Part shown: positions 10,385 through 18,961 of the stretch, piece by piece | Layout of the letters: each line of letters begins with the position of its first letter | How positions within the stretch are numbered: position 1 is the first letter of the stretch | NCBI RefSeq assembly: GCF_000721265.1 | Contig: NZ_JOFZ01000007.1 | Span: 248,001-312,000, forward strand | Length of the DNA stretch: 64,000 nt | Direction: 5' to 3' | DNA from: Streptomyces sp. NRRL F-5126 | GTDB taxonomy: Bacteria > Actinomycetota > Actinomycetes > Streptomycetales > Streptomycetaceae | Made by a program: the position numbers and the translations under genes | The notes under the pieces: model-generated | Database searches by the model: none | Seen by the model: only the letters and a program-made list of their open reading frames with translations | Told to the model about the DNA's origin: nothing

Positions 10385-11590
10385 ATGTCACCCCATCCGC
10401 AGACCGCACGACAGGACCATACGGGCCCGGGCGAGGACCAGGCCCACCGCCACGAACCGATACGCACCCTGCTGTGGACCGCGGCGACGATCCGTCCGCT
10501 GGACGAGGTCGCCGCGCTCGTCGCCCTGCTGCGGCGCACCGGCGAGGTGCCGAGCCCGGCCGACGAGGCGCTCAGGGCAGCCGCTGTCGCCAGGCCCCTC
10601 GACGAGGTCAGGCAGCTCGTCCGCATGCTCAACGAGCCGCCGGAGCAGGCCGAGGAGGCCGACACCACGCTCCGTGCCGTGGCGGTGGGCCGGCCCATCG
10701 AGGACGTCGTGCAACTCGTCAGCATCCTCGGCAGCGAGGAGGGGGGCGGCCACCGGCGCGTCCCCCGGCGGGTGAACGCCGAGCGCGCCGCGCGCCGGAC
10801 CGGCTCCGCACCGGCGCCCGCCCCCGCAATCGCGCCCGAACCGGTGCCCGTCATGGCCGCGAAGCCTGCGGCCCGGGCGACGGAGCCCGAGGACCGCGCA
10901 CCGGCGCAGGCCGTACGGACCGGGACGCCTGAGCAGCAGGCCGCCGCGCCAGGGTCCCCGGCGCGCAACGACGTGACGCCGGACACCGCGAGGCCGGACA
11001 CCGCGAGGCCGGACACCGCGAGGCCGGACACCGCGACCCCACAGACCGCGCCGCAGGAGGCCGCCCGGCCGGCCGCGCCGCAGCCGGCGGACGCGGACAC
11101 CTTCCGGTTCGTGCCGCCCGCCGCCGCCCGGCCCCAGCACTCCGGCCGGGACGCGACGGCGCACCGTGCGCCCTCGGCCGTCGGCACGCCACAGGCGCTG
11201 CGGTCCGTGCTGCGCCGGCCCGCCGCGGTGGCGCTGCTGGCCATGGGCCTCGCCCACCTGCCGCGCAACCTTGCGCAGCTGCGTTCCGGCGGCTCCCCGG
11301 ACGCACTCGCCGTGGTCGTCACGGTGCTGTGCCTGGTGCTCGCCGTGTGGCTGACGGTCCAGGACATGGTGTGGATCTGGGCGGCGAGCGCGGTGGCGGG
11401 CGCCGCTGTCCTCGTCGTCCAGTCCATGGTCGGCTTCGGCAGCGTCAGCCTGCCGGGCAGCAGCCTCGCCGGCGCGTACACCTGGGCACGGACCGTCGCG
11501 CTGGTGTGCGCGATCGCCGCACTGGCGCTGTCCGGCGCGGCCCTGATGCGCCGCAGGACGGAGACCACCGCGAGCGACGTCAGCTCGTAG
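10385..11590 (+). CDS. Streptomyces-type membrane protein with repeated PLDEV helices
   Basis: A 401-residue protein I cannot assign a function. Residues ~25-120 contain three related helical units (TIRPLDEVAALVALL, VARPLDEVRQLVRML, VGRPIEDVVQLVSIL), each ending in a short linker, which looks like an internal triplication. Then comes a long Pro/Ala/Thr-rich disordered linker with a PDTAR repeat, and finally three or four hydrophobic segments (about residues 278-390) that anchor it in the membrane. GAGGGAG precedes the ATG. This layout is recurrent in Streptomyces. The soluble repeats are probably cytoplasmic and may bind a partner. Confidence 0.75.
   Translation: MSPHPQTARQDHTGPGEDQAHRHEPIRTLLWTAATIRPLDEVAALVALLRRTGEVPSPADEALRAAAVARPLDEVRQLVRMLNEPPEQAEEADTTLRAVAVGRPIEDVVQLVSILGSEEGGGHRRVPRRVNAERAARRTGSAPAPAPAIAPEPVPVMAAKPAARATEPEDRAPAQAVRTGTPEQQAAAPGSPARNDVTPDTARPDTARPDTARPDTATPQTAPQEAARPAAPQPADADTFRFVPPAAARPQHSGRDATAHRAPSAVGTPQALRSVLRRPAAVALLAMGLAHLPRNLAQLRSGGSPDALAVVVTVLCLVLAVWLTVQDMVWIWAASAVAGAAVLVVQSMVGFGSVSLPGSSLAGAYTWARTVALVCAIAALALSGAALMRRRTETTASDVSS
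10981..11040 (+). repeat. 15-bp tandem repeat encoding PDTAR units
   Basis: Three exact copies of GGACACCGCGAGGCC and one partial copy in a row, in frame, inside the disordered linker of the membrane protein. A unit of 15 bp changes length without breaking the frame, so copy number may vary between strains. Confidence 0.85.
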
Positions 11591-11603
11591 GCCGCCACCG
11601 GCC

Positions 11604-11653
11604 GCGCACGTGAGGCGCCCAGGACCGACCGGACCGGGGCGCCTCACGTGCGC
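11604..11653. terminator. Bidirectional terminator between convergent genes
   Basis: A perfect 16-bp inverted repeat (GCGCACGTGAGGCGCC and its complement) with an 18-nt loop lies between the + strand membrane protein gene and the - strand MFS gene. Confidence 0.7.
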
Positions 11654-11683
11654 CCGCCAGACGGTGCCGCAGAAGCGCGGCCG

Positions 11684-13183
11684 TCACACGGCCGGCGCGC
11701 TCGGAGTGGTGTGCGTACCGCCGCCCTCGCCGCCCCGCGCCGACAGGGGAGTGGCGATGTCCTCGAGCGACCTGCCCTCCGCGGCCACCGCGAGAAACAC
11801 CGCGACGAGCCCCGCGGCCGTCATCAGACCCGCACCGATGCAGAACGCCAGCACCGCGTCGCCGACGTTCCCACTGCTCGTCAGGGACGAGAACACCAGC
11901 GGCCCCGAGATGCCGCCGGCCGCTGTGCCGATCGCGTAGAACAGGGCGATCGCGAGTGCCCTCGTCTCCATCGGGAAGACCTCGCTGACCGTCAGGTAGG
12001 CGGAACTCGCGCCCGCGGAGGCGAAGAACAGCACGACGCCCCAGCACACCGTCATCGTGGTGGCGTTGAGACGGCCCTCGTCGAAGACCCAGGCCGTGGC
12101 GAACAGGAGGATCCCGGAGAGGATGTACGTACCGGAGATCATCTTCCGCCGGCCCACGGTGTCGAACAGCTTCCCCAGCAGCAGCGGGCCCAGGAAGTTG
12201 CCGAAGGCGATGGCGGCGAAGAAGTAACCGGTCGAACCGCTCGAGACATCGAAGAAGTTCACCAGGATCGAGCCGAAGCCGAAGGTGATGGCGTTGTAAA
12301 GGAACGCCTGGCCGACGAAGAGCGAGAAGCCGAGCACGGCGCGCTTCGGATAACCGGCCGTCAGGGTCTTCGCGATGGTCCACAGGCTGATCGTGCGGTG
12401 CTGCTCGATGGTGATGGAGCCCTCCGCCTCCGGCAGCCGGCCCCCCTTCTCCTCCTCCACCTCCCGCTCGACGTCGGACACCAGGTCCTCCGCCTGGCGC
12501 TCGTACCCGTGGATGAACATCCACCGGGGGCTCTCCGGCACGTGGCGGCGCACCAGCAGGATCACCAGGCCGAGCACCACACCCAGCGCGAACGTGAGCC
12601 GCCAGCCCAGGTCCTTGGGGAAGATGTTCGTGTTCAGGGCCAGCACCGAGAGCAGCGCACCGCCGACGGCGCCCAGCCAGTAGCTGCCGTTGATGATCAG
12701 GTCGACCCGGCCGCGGTACTTGCTGGGGATCAGCTCGTCGATGGCGGAGTTGATCGCCGCGTACTCGCCCCCGATGCCGAAGCCGGTGAGGAAGCGGAAC
12801 AGGAAGAACCACCAGGCGGTGAAGGAGAGTGCCGTGGCCGCCGTGGCGGCGAGGTACACCGCCAGCGTGACCATGAACAGCTTCTTGCGGCCGAAGCGGT
12901 CGGTGAGCCAGCCGAAGACCAGCGCGCCCGCGCACGCGCCCGCCACGTAGAGCGCGGCGCCGATCCCCGTCACCTGGCCGTCGGTGATGGCGAGGCCGCT
13001 GCCCTTCTCCGAGAGCCGGCTCGCGATGTTGCCGACGACGGTCACTTCCAGGCCGTCCAGGATCCAGACGGTTCCGAGGCCGATCACGATCATCCAGTGC
13101 CACCGGGACCAGGGCAGCCGGTCCAGTCTCGACGGCACGCGCGTGGTGACCGTTCCGATCTCGGGCTGCGAGGATTGACCCAT
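11684..13183 (-). CDS. MFS transporter, metabolite:H+ symporter/sugar-porter type
   Basis: A 499-residue, 12-helix major facilitator. The signature between helices 2 and 3 reads GWLTDRFGRKKLF, and a second copy later reads LFDTVGRRKM. PESPRWM after helix 6 and ETRALAI before the last helices are family-typical. The long charged central loop (residues ~230-265, VEREVEEEKGGR) is cytoplasmic. The family carries sugars, aromatic acids or other organic acids with protons; the substrate is not predictable. ATG at 13183 is preferred because AGGAG is 8 nt upstream; an earlier GTG overlaps that site. Confidence 0.9.
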   Translation of the reverse strand: MGQSSQPEIGTVTTRVPSRLDRLPWSRWHWMIVIGLGTVWILDGLEVTVVGNIASRLSEKGSGLAITDGQVTGIGAALYVAGACAGALVFGWLTDRFGRKKLFMVTLAVYLAATAATALSFTAWWFFLFRFLTGFGIGGEYAAINSAIDELIPSKYRGRVDLIINGSYWLGAVGGALLSVLALNTNIFPKDLGWRLTFALGVVLGLVILLVRRHVPESPRWMFIHGYERQAEDLVSDVEREVEEEKGGRLPEAEGSITIEQHRTISLWTIAKTLTAGYPKRAVLGFSLFVGQAFLYNAITFGFGSILVNFFDVSSGSTGYFFAAIAFGNFLGPLLLGKLFDTVGRRKMISGTYILSGILLFATAWVFDEGRLNATTMTVCWGVVLFFASAGASSAYLTVSEVFPMETRALAIALFYAIGTAAGGISGPLVFSSLTSSGNVGDAVLAFCIGAGLMTAAGLVAVFLAVAAEGRSLEDIATPLSARGGEGGGTHTTPSAPAV

Positions 13184-13380
13184 CGTCTGCACTCCTGGCC
13201 GGCGGCGCGTTCTGTCGGGCCACGGCGACGTGGCGCCGAGGACGGTTGGCTGCGGTTACCCGATGATCAAAGTGGATAAACCGCCGCAACCCGCGTCGCG
13301 TTGGGGCGAGTCGGTGACAGAGCGGGGGAGACAGCCCGATCGGGTGACGTCGGACGGGCCGACCGTTGACGGCAGGTGCG

Positions 13381-14040
13381 TCACACGGTGCCTGACCCCT
13401 CCTTGGCATGCAGTTCCGCACGGAGCACGCTCTCGGGTACCTGGAGGTTCCACGCCGTCATCACGGGGCGGTCGTGCTCGGTGCCCAGCCGGGACACCGT
13501 GCCGGTCTCCAGCTTGAACAGGCTGCCCGCCGACGCGTCGAGCCCCAGGTAACGGGCCGTCAGGACGCGCAGGAAGTGGCCGTGGGACACCAGCGCCACA
13601 TCGTCGTCGCTCTCCGCCAGGGCCTTGCGCGCCAGGTCGAGCACCCGGTCGGCGCGTGCGCCCACCTGCTCGGGCGTCTCGCCCGGGTGGTCGGCGTCGC
13701 CGGGTTCCACGCCGTCCGTCCACAGGTCCCAGCCGGGGCGGGTGCGGTGGATCTCGTCGGTGGTGATCCCCTCGTAGCCGCCGTAGTCCCACTCGTGCAG
13801 ATCGGTTGTCACCCGGTACTCCGTCAGCCCCGCGAGCTCGGCGGTCCGCTCCGTGCGGCCCAGCGGGCTGACCAGGACGAGCCCGACGGTACGGTCGGCG
13901 AGCAGCGGTGCGACCGCGCGCGCCTGGTCCTCGCCGTGCTGCGTGAGCGGGATGTCCGTGTTGCCCGTGTGCTGTCCTGACAGCGTCCACTCGGTCTCAC
14001 CGTGCCGTACCAGGATCAACTCGCCCATGGGGGTTGCCAC
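13381..14040 (-). CDS. Histidine phosphatase (phosphoglycerate-mutase-like)
   Basis: A 219-residue histidine-phosphatase-superfamily enzyme. The catalytic RHG motif is in LILVRHGETEW, a second Arg in SPLGRTERT and the second catalytic His in ALVSHGHFLR. EWDYGGYEG is typical of the acid phosphatase/PGM branch. Members act on phosphosugars, nucleotide intermediates or phosphoproteins; nothing in the context selects among them. A GTG start is used, with GGGAAAGCG just upstream; an ATG four codons later is an alternative. Confidence 0.9.
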   Translation of the reverse strand: MATPMGELILVRHGETEWTLSGQHTGNTDIPLTQHGEDQARAVAPLLADRTVGLVLVSPLGRTERTAELAGLTEYRVTTDLHEWDYGGYEGITTDEIHRTRPGWDLWTDGVEPGDADHPGETPEQVGARADRVLDLARKALAESDDDVALVSHGHFLRVLTARYLGLDASAGSLFKLETGTVSRLGTEHDRPVMTAWNLQVPESVLRAELHAKEGSGTV

Positions 14041-14247
14041 CCGCTTTCCCGCTCGCGTCGTTCGTACGGCCCTCGGCCGTCTCCGGGGGGAACAACCCGG
14101 CCGTGACGTGGCGCATTCCGGCGCGGGCCCGCCACCGTCGCCGCCGGGGCACCTCCCGGGCTTCCTCCCAGTGTCCCCTGTACCGGCTTCCCGGACACGG
14201 CGGGAATGCGACCGGGCGGGGGTGCGTTACACGACGTGAAACCACTT

Positions 14248-14270
14248 GATGAACATGACATCCGTGTTCG
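14248..14270. promoter_or_regulatory. Shared operator-like element, possible zinc-responsive site
   Basis: GATGAACATGACAT followed by CCGTGTTCG, with a GAACA...TGTTC inverted repeat. The same 14-nt block followed by TTGTTCG recurs at 42677-42697 before a His-rich acid phosphatase. Here it precedes zinc-free L33 and L31, genes that Zur normally represses in Streptomyces. The match to the canonical Zur box is only partial. Confidence 0.45.
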
Positions 14271-14336
14271 GCGGAAGGTCCCGGAGAGAAGCCGGGGCCC
14301 GCCGGGACGGGGTCGCGGAGAACGACTGGAGCACCC

Positions 14337-14501
14337 ATGGCACGCAGTGAGATACGCCCCGTGGTCACCCTGCGGTCGACGGCCGGCACCGGGCACACGT
14401 ACGTGACGCGCAAGAACCGGCGCAACCATCCCGACCGCCTCGAACTGCGCAAGTTCGACCCGGCCGCCAGGGCGCACGTGCTGTACCGCGAATCGCGCTG
14501 A
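14337..14501 (+). CDS. rpmG: 50S ribosomal protein L33, zinc-free (C-) paralogue
   Basis: A 54-residue L33: [15 protein letters not shown], then [22 protein letters not shown] and VLYRESR. The zinc-binding Cys pairs of the C+ form are absent, so this is the C- type made when zinc is short, allowing the zinc-bearing copy to be replaced and its metal released. The companion L31 gene follows 51 nt later, in the same order as known zinc-responsive sets. An operator-like element lies about 66 nt upstream of the start. Confidence 0.93.
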   Translation: MARSEIRPVVTLRSTAGTGHTYVTRKNRRNHPDRLELRKFDPAARAHVLYRESR

Positions 14502-14552
14502 CCCGCGGGGGTACCCGCACAGCGTTCGCCACCGAGGAAGGAAGAGTACGCA

Positions 14553-14816
14553 ATGAAGCCTGGCATCCACCCCGAGTCCCGTGCGGTCGTCTTCCGCGAC
14601 ACCGCCACCGGTGATGCCTTCCTCACGCGCTCGACGCTCGACTCCGACAAGAGCGTCGAGTGGGAGGACGGCAACACCTACCCCGTCGTCGACGTGGAGA
14701 TCTCCTCCGCGAGCCACCCGTTCTACACCGGCAAGGGCCGGGTCGTGGACACGGCCGGCCGCGTGGAGAGGTTCGAGCGCAAGTACGGCTCGTACCGCGG
14801 GAAGTCCAACGGCTGA
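14553..14816 (+). CDS. rpmE2: 50S ribosomal protein L31 type B (zinc-free)
   Basis: An 87-residue type B L31: [20 protein letters not shown], then [32 protein letters not shown]. No cysteine is present, so the zinc ribbon of type A L31 is missing. It replaces the zinc-binding copy in ribosomes under zinc limitation. GAGGAAGGAAGAG lies just upstream of the ATG. It is probably co-transcribed with the L33 gene. Confidence 0.95.
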   Translation: MKPGIHPESRAVVFRDTATGDAFLTRSTLDSDKSVEWEDGNTYPVVDVEISSASHPFYTGKGRVVDTAGRVERFERKYGSYRGKSNG

Positions 14817-15036
14817 CCCGCTCCCGTTCCGGCCGCCGCCCTCGTGGCGCAGTTCACAGGCGCTCGCCGCGCGGCGGGCCGGAACAAGCGGGTGCGGTGC
14901 GGCGTTGACGAAGACGTGGCCGCGAAGGGGACAGTGTCCCCGGGCCCACTCATAGCCCATGGGGAAGATCGTTCGGCTGAAGCCCCGTGGAGCCTTTCGC
15001 CGAGAGGCGACCGCCCTTCGCGACCACCCACGAACG

Positions 15037-15073
15037 GCCCCGGTTGGTATCCCCCGAACCAGCCGGGGCTTTT
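15037..15073 (+). terminator. Terminator in the L31-matB intergenic region
   Basis: A 12-bp stem (GCCCCGGTTGGT with ACCAGCCGGGGC, one G-U pair) with a 9-nt loop, followed by TTTT. It would end the L33-L31 transcript. The remainder of 14817-15149 holds no gene I can support; a CATACT box at 15137-15142 may be the -10 of matB. Confidence 0.8.
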
Positions 15074-15149
15074 CCCTGCCCGACGTCCGTCCGAGCCGCC
15101 GTGAGGGCCTCCTCCCGCCCAGAGGCGCCGACCCGGCATACTGCCCGGC

Positions 15150-16622
15150 ATGATGCAGCAGCCGGCAGCCCCGCGTGTGTCCCCGTTCTTCCCGTCCCTC
15201 GCCGACCCTGACGGGCGGCCCGCCCTGCGCTTCGGGCCGCGAACGGTCGGCTACGCGGAACTGGCGGCCACGGCGACCGAACTCGCGGCCAGGATCAAGG
15301 GTGCCGGCCGGATCGCCGTCTGGGCCACGCCGAGCGCCGACACCGCCGTCGCCGTGGTCGCCGCGCTGCTCGCCGGAGTGGCGGCCGTGCCGTTGAACCC
15401 GCGCAGCGGGGAGCGCGAGTTGCGCCACGTCGTCACGGACTCCGCGCCCGCGCTCGTCGTCGCCGAGCGGGACGCCGTCCTGCCGGCCGCCCTCGACGGG
15501 GTCGAACGCGTGGCCGTGCCCGCCGTGCCGGCGGCCGGCGGCCCTGCCGCGCCACTGCCCTGCGAGCCGGGCGAGGAGACCCCGGCGCTGATCATCTACA
15601 CGTCGGGCACCACAGGACCGCCGAAGGGCGCGATCCTGCCCCGGCGCGCCCTCGCCGCGACCCTCGACGCGCTGGCCGACGCGTGGGAATGGAGCGGCGA
15701 CGACGTGGTCGTGCACGCGCTGCCGCTGTTCCACGTCCACGGCCTGGTACTCGGTGTGCTCGGCCCGCTGCGGCGAGGCGGCTCGATGCGCCACCTCGGC
15801 AGGTTCGAGACGTCCGCGGTCACGCGCGAGCTGACCGCGGGCGGCACCATGCTGTTCGGCGTACCGACGATGTACCACCGCATCGCGAAGGCGCTGCCGG
15901 ACGACGAGGACCTCGCGGCCGCGCTGTCCGGCGCGCGCCTGCTGGTCTCGGGATCGGCGCCGCTGCCGGCGCCCGACCACCGCAGGATCACCGAGGCCAC
16001 GGGCAGGCAGGTGATCGAGCGGTACGGCCTGACCGAGACCCTCATGAACACCAGCGTGCGTCCCGGCTCCCCGCGCGCCGGAACCGTCGGCGTGCCGCTG
16101 CCCGGCGTGGAACTGCGGCTCGTCGACGACGCGGGCGACGTGCTCGGGGCGTACGACGGCGAGACCATCGGCGAGATCCAGGTGCGCGGGGAGAACCTGT
16201 TCACCGGCTACCTGAACCGGCCGGAGGCCACCGGGGCCGCGTTCAGCTCCGGTTGGTTCCGCACCGGGGACATGGCCACGCGCGACGGCGACGGCTGTAT
16301 CCGCATCGTCGGACGCAGGGCCACCGACCTCATCAAGAGCGGCGGCTACAAGATCGGCGCGGGAGAGGTCGAGAACGTCCTGCTCGACCACCCCGCGGTC
16401 GCCGAGGCCGCTGTCACGGGCGAGCCGGACGACGACCTCGGAGAGCACGTCGTCGCCTGGATCGTGCCCGCGGACCCCGCGTCCCCGCCCACGGCAGGCG
16501 AACTGACCGCACATGTCGCGGCCCAGCTCGCCGCGCACAAGCGGCCTCGTGAGGTGCGGTTCCTCGATGCCCTGCCGCGCAACGAGATGGGCAAGATCAC
16601 CAAGCGCGCGCTGACGCGCTGA
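15150..16622 (+). CDS. matB: Malonyl-CoA synthetase (malonate-CoA ligase)
   Basis: A 490-residue ANL-superfamily adenylating enzyme. It activates malonate (often methylmalonate too) to the CoA thioester, giving extender units for fatty acid and polyketide synthesis. Motifs seen: YTSGTTGPPKG (P-loop), PLFHVHGLVLG, RYGLTETLMNTSV, GTVGVPLPGVELR, FRTGDMA, RIVGRRATDLIKSGGYKIGAGEVE and the C-terminal catalytic Lys in NEMGKITKRAL. These agree closely with S. coelicolor MatB as I remember it. The ATG lies 7 nt after a CATACT box, so the mRNA may be leaderless. No decarboxylase or malonate transporter is adjacent. It could supply malonyl-CoA to RppA. Confidence 0.93.
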   Translation: MMQQPAAPRVSPFFPSLADPDGRPALRFGPRTVGYAELAATATELAARIKGAGRIAVWATPSADTAVAVVAALLAGVAAVPLNPRSGERELRHVVTDSAPALVVAERDAVLPAALDGVERVAVPAVPAAGGPAAPLPCEPGEETPALIIYTSGTTGPPKGAILPRRALAATLDALADAWEWSGDDVVVHALPLFHVHGLVLGVLGPLRRGGSMRHLGRFETSAVTRELTAGGTMLFGVPTMYHRIAKALPDDEDLAAALSGARLLVSGSAPLPAPDHRRITEATGRQVIERYGLTETLMNTSVRPGSPRAGTVGVPLPGVELRLVDDAGDVLGAYDGETIGEIQVRGENLFTGYLNRPEATGAAFSSGWFRTGDMATRDGDGCIRIVGRRATDLIKSGGYKIGAGEVENVLLDHPAVAEAAVTGEPDDDLGEHVVAWIVPADPASPPTAGELTAHVAAQLAAHKRPREVRFLDALPRNEMGKITKRALTR

Positions 16623-16673
16623 TTCTCATCCCCCTCTCACCAGCAAGTACGACAAGCTGAATAGAGTGGTCGA

Positions 16674-17693
16674 GTGACCAACTCGACTCCTCCCGGCTGG
16701 TACCCCGACCCCGGGCAGCCGGACGACGGCCCCCTGCAGCAGCGGTGGTGGGACGGATCCGCCTGGACCGACCACCTGCGTCCCGCGGTCCCCGAGGCGT
16801 GGAACGCGGCGACCGCGACCGCGTTTCCCGTCCAACCCGGGTACCCGCCGGCGCAGCCGCCGCGAGGGCGCAGGGGGCGCAGGATCGCGGTGTCGGTCGT
16901 GGCGGGAGTCGTGGTCGTCGCGCTCGCGGGCGGCTTCTACCTGCTCGGCAAGGACAACGGAGGCGGCGGAGCCAAGGCGGCCGGCCCCGCACCGTCCGCC
17001 TCCTCGCAGCCGGGGCAGAACGGCGGGGGACAGGGCGGCAGGGACGGCGGATCCGGCGGCCTCGGCGGTGACAGTGGTGGCCTCGGCGGCGGTGGCACCG
17101 GTGGCGGCTCGTCGCAGGGCGGCGGGGGCCAGGGACAACTCCCGCAGACAGAGCCCGGGTTCGCCACGGACGCCGCCAGCGGCATCGATCTGCCCGTGCC
17201 CAGCGGCTGGAAGGGCCAGTCGGGTCTCGAGGGCGCGGGCGTCACGACGGGAAGCTACGCCTGCCCCGGAGCCCCGAAGCAGACCTGCGTGCGCGGCGGA
17301 GTCTTCTCCGCCCCCGCGGCCGCACTCAAGAACAGCGGGTCCACGGCCAAGGAGGCGGCGACGCAGGACATCGCCGGCAACGCCAAGGAGTCGTACGGCT
17401 CCGGCGGGATCTACGGCAAGATCACCTCGCACAAGGAGCTCAAGGCCCAAGCCGTGAAAGTGGCGGGGAAAGAGGGCTACTTCGTGCGGTGGAAGGTCGT
17501 CACGAGCAAGGGTGACGACGGCTACGTCGAGTCGCTCGCCTTCCCCTCGCCCACAGTGAACGGGCAACTCGTCCTGGTGCGCGCCGGATTCGACATCAAC
17601 AGCAAGGCGCCGTCGCTCAGCGTGCTCGACAGGATAGTCAGCGGCATCAAGGCGGCTCCGGCGAGCGGCGGTGGCAGCGGCCGGGGCGTGTGA
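16674..17693 (+). CDS. DUF2510-domain membrane protein with extracytoplasmic C-terminal domain
   Basis: A 339-residue protein of unknown function. Residues ~7-35 are a DUF2510 motif (PGWYPDPG...RWWDGSAWTDH). A single membrane helix follows (~66-84, IAVSVVAGVVVVALAGGFYLLG), then a long Gly/Ser linker (~90-160) and a folded C-terminal domain (~165-330) with two Cys in YACPGAPKQTCVRGG that could form a disulfide outside the cell. DUF2510 proteins are common actinobacterial membrane proteins with the small domain inside. TAGAGT lies 6 nt before the GTG start, so the mRNA is probably leaderless. Confidence 0.8.
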   Translation: MTNSTPPGWYPDPGQPDDGPLQQRWWDGSAWTDHLRPAVPEAWNAATATAFPVQPGYPPAQPPRGRRGRRIAVSVVAGVVVVALAGGFYLLGKDNGGGGAKAAGPAPSASSQPGQNGGGQGGRDGGSGGLGGDSGGLGGGGTGGGSSQGGGGQGQLPQTEPGFATDAASGIDLPVPSGWKGQSGLEGAGVTTGSYACPGAPKQTCVRGGVFSAPAAALKNSGSTAKEAATQDIAGNAKESYGSGGIYGKITSHKELKAQAVKVAGKEGYFVRWKVVTSKGDDGYVESLAFPSPTVNGQLVLVRAGFDINSKAPSLSVLDRIVSGIKAAPASGGGSGRGV

Positions 17694-17774
17694 CCCGGCG
17701 CCGGGCGGCTCCCGGCGCGCCGTTGCCCGGGCGGTCTTGTCCTGGAGTGCACTCGAATCCGTAGCGTGCATCGC

Positions 17775-18737
17775 ATGACCACGCCACAGCAGAGCATCGG
17801 ATCAGGATTCGGGCCTCGGACCACAGCGGCTGAGGTCCTGCGAGGGATCGACCTCACGGGCAGGCTTGCCCTCGTCACCGGAGGCTATTCAGGCCTCGGC
17901 ATCGAGGTGACGCGTGCGCTCGCGGGCGCCGGCGCGCACGTCGTCGTCCCCGCGCGGCGGCCCGAGGCGGCCGAACAGGCGCTCGCGGGGATCAAGGACG
18001 TCGAGGTGGACCGGCTGGACCTCGGCGACCTCGACAGCGTCCGCTCATTCGCGCAGCGCTTCCTCGCGTCCGGGCGCCCGATCGACGTGCTCATCGGCAA
18101 CGCCGGCATCATGGCCTGCCCCGAGACCCGGGTGGGGCCCGGCTGGGAGGCGCAGTTCGCCACCAACCACCTCGGGCACTTCGCACTGGTCAACCGGGTA
18201 TGGCCGGCGGTGTCCGACGGCGCCCGCGTGGTCTCGGTGTCATCCGCGGGCCATCGCCGCTCGGCCATCCGCTGGGACGACGTGCAGTTCGAGCGCGGGT
18301 ACGACAAGTGGGAGGCGTACGGCCAGGCGAAGACGGCCAACGTCCTCTTCGCCGTCGAACTCGACCGGCTCGCCCGCGCCTCGGGCATCCGTGCCTTCGC
18401 CATTCATCCCGGTGGCATCCTCACACCGCTCCAGCGCCACCTGCCCAAGGAGGAGATGGTCGCTTTCGGCTGGATCGACGAGGAGGGGAATCCGATCGGC
18501 GACTCCTTCAAGACGCCGCAACAGGGCGCGGCGACCGAGGTGTGGGCAGCGACCTCCCCCCAACTCGACGGTGCGGGCGGCGTCTACTGCGAGGACTGCG
18601 ACATCGCGCCCCTCGCCGAGGGAACGGGATCCTCCGGCGGCGTGCAGGCGTACGCGATCGACCCGGCCCAGGCGACGAGGCTCTGGCGCCTCTCCGCGGA
18701 CCTGACGGGTGTGAACGCGTTCGCCTCGGTGTCCTGA
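17775..18737 (+). CDS. Short-chain dehydrogenase/reductase
   Basis: A 320-residue SDR close to the retinol-dehydrogenase/WW-oxidoreductase-like group. The cofactor motif is ALVTGGYSGLG; the usual TGxxxGIG is slightly changed, with Tyr-Ser-Gly-Leu-Gly. NAG appears in LIGNAGIM, the catalytic Ser in VSVSSAGH and Y-x-x-x-K as YGQAK. The substrate is unknown. TAGCGT 7 nt before the ATG suggests a leaderless mRNA. The C-terminal segment CEDCDIAPLAEG is family-typical and not a metal site. Confidence 0.9.
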   Translation: MTTPQQSIGSGFGPRTTAAEVLRGIDLTGRLALVTGGYSGLGIEVTRALAGAGAHVVVPARRPEAAEQALAGIKDVEVDRLDLGDLDSVRSFAQRFLASGRPIDVLIGNAGIMACPETRVGPGWEAQFATNHLGHFALVNRVWPAVSDGARVVSVSSAGHRRSAIRWDDVQFERGYDKWEAYGQAKTANVLFAVELDRLARASGIRAFAIHPGGILTPLQRHLPKEEMVAFGWIDEEGNPIGDSFKTPQQGAATEVWAATSPQLDGAGGVYCEDCDIAPLAEGTGSSGGVQAYAIDPAQATRLWRLSADLTGVNAFASVS

Positions 18738-18862
18738 CCTGCCCGCACCGGAACGCGGCTGGAAGGAAGACGCCGATGGCCCGCGGTCCGGGCCCGGCCG
18801 TGGCGCCCGCTCCGGGACGTACTTGACGCGGTCGGGTGCGTCCGGGGACGCTGGGAGCGTCC

Positions 18863-18906
18863 TGAGAGCGCTCCCAGGAGTGGGAGACTTCTGAGAGCGC
18901 TCTCAG
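18863..18906. promoter_or_regulatory. Two CebR-type boxes before the beta-glucosidase gene
   Basis: TGAGAGCGCTCCCA (18863-18876, one mismatch from the CebR consensus TGGGAGCGCTCCCA) and the perfect CTGAGAGCGCTCTCAG (18891-18906). They lie 55-100 bp before the GTG start. CebR is known to repress bglC in Streptomyces, and two adjacent boxes fit cooperative repression relieved by cellobiose. Confidence 0.8.
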
Positions 18907-18961
18907 AACCGGCTGCCGCCGGAGACCCGTACGCAGAACCTCCTGGAAGGACCCCCACCCC

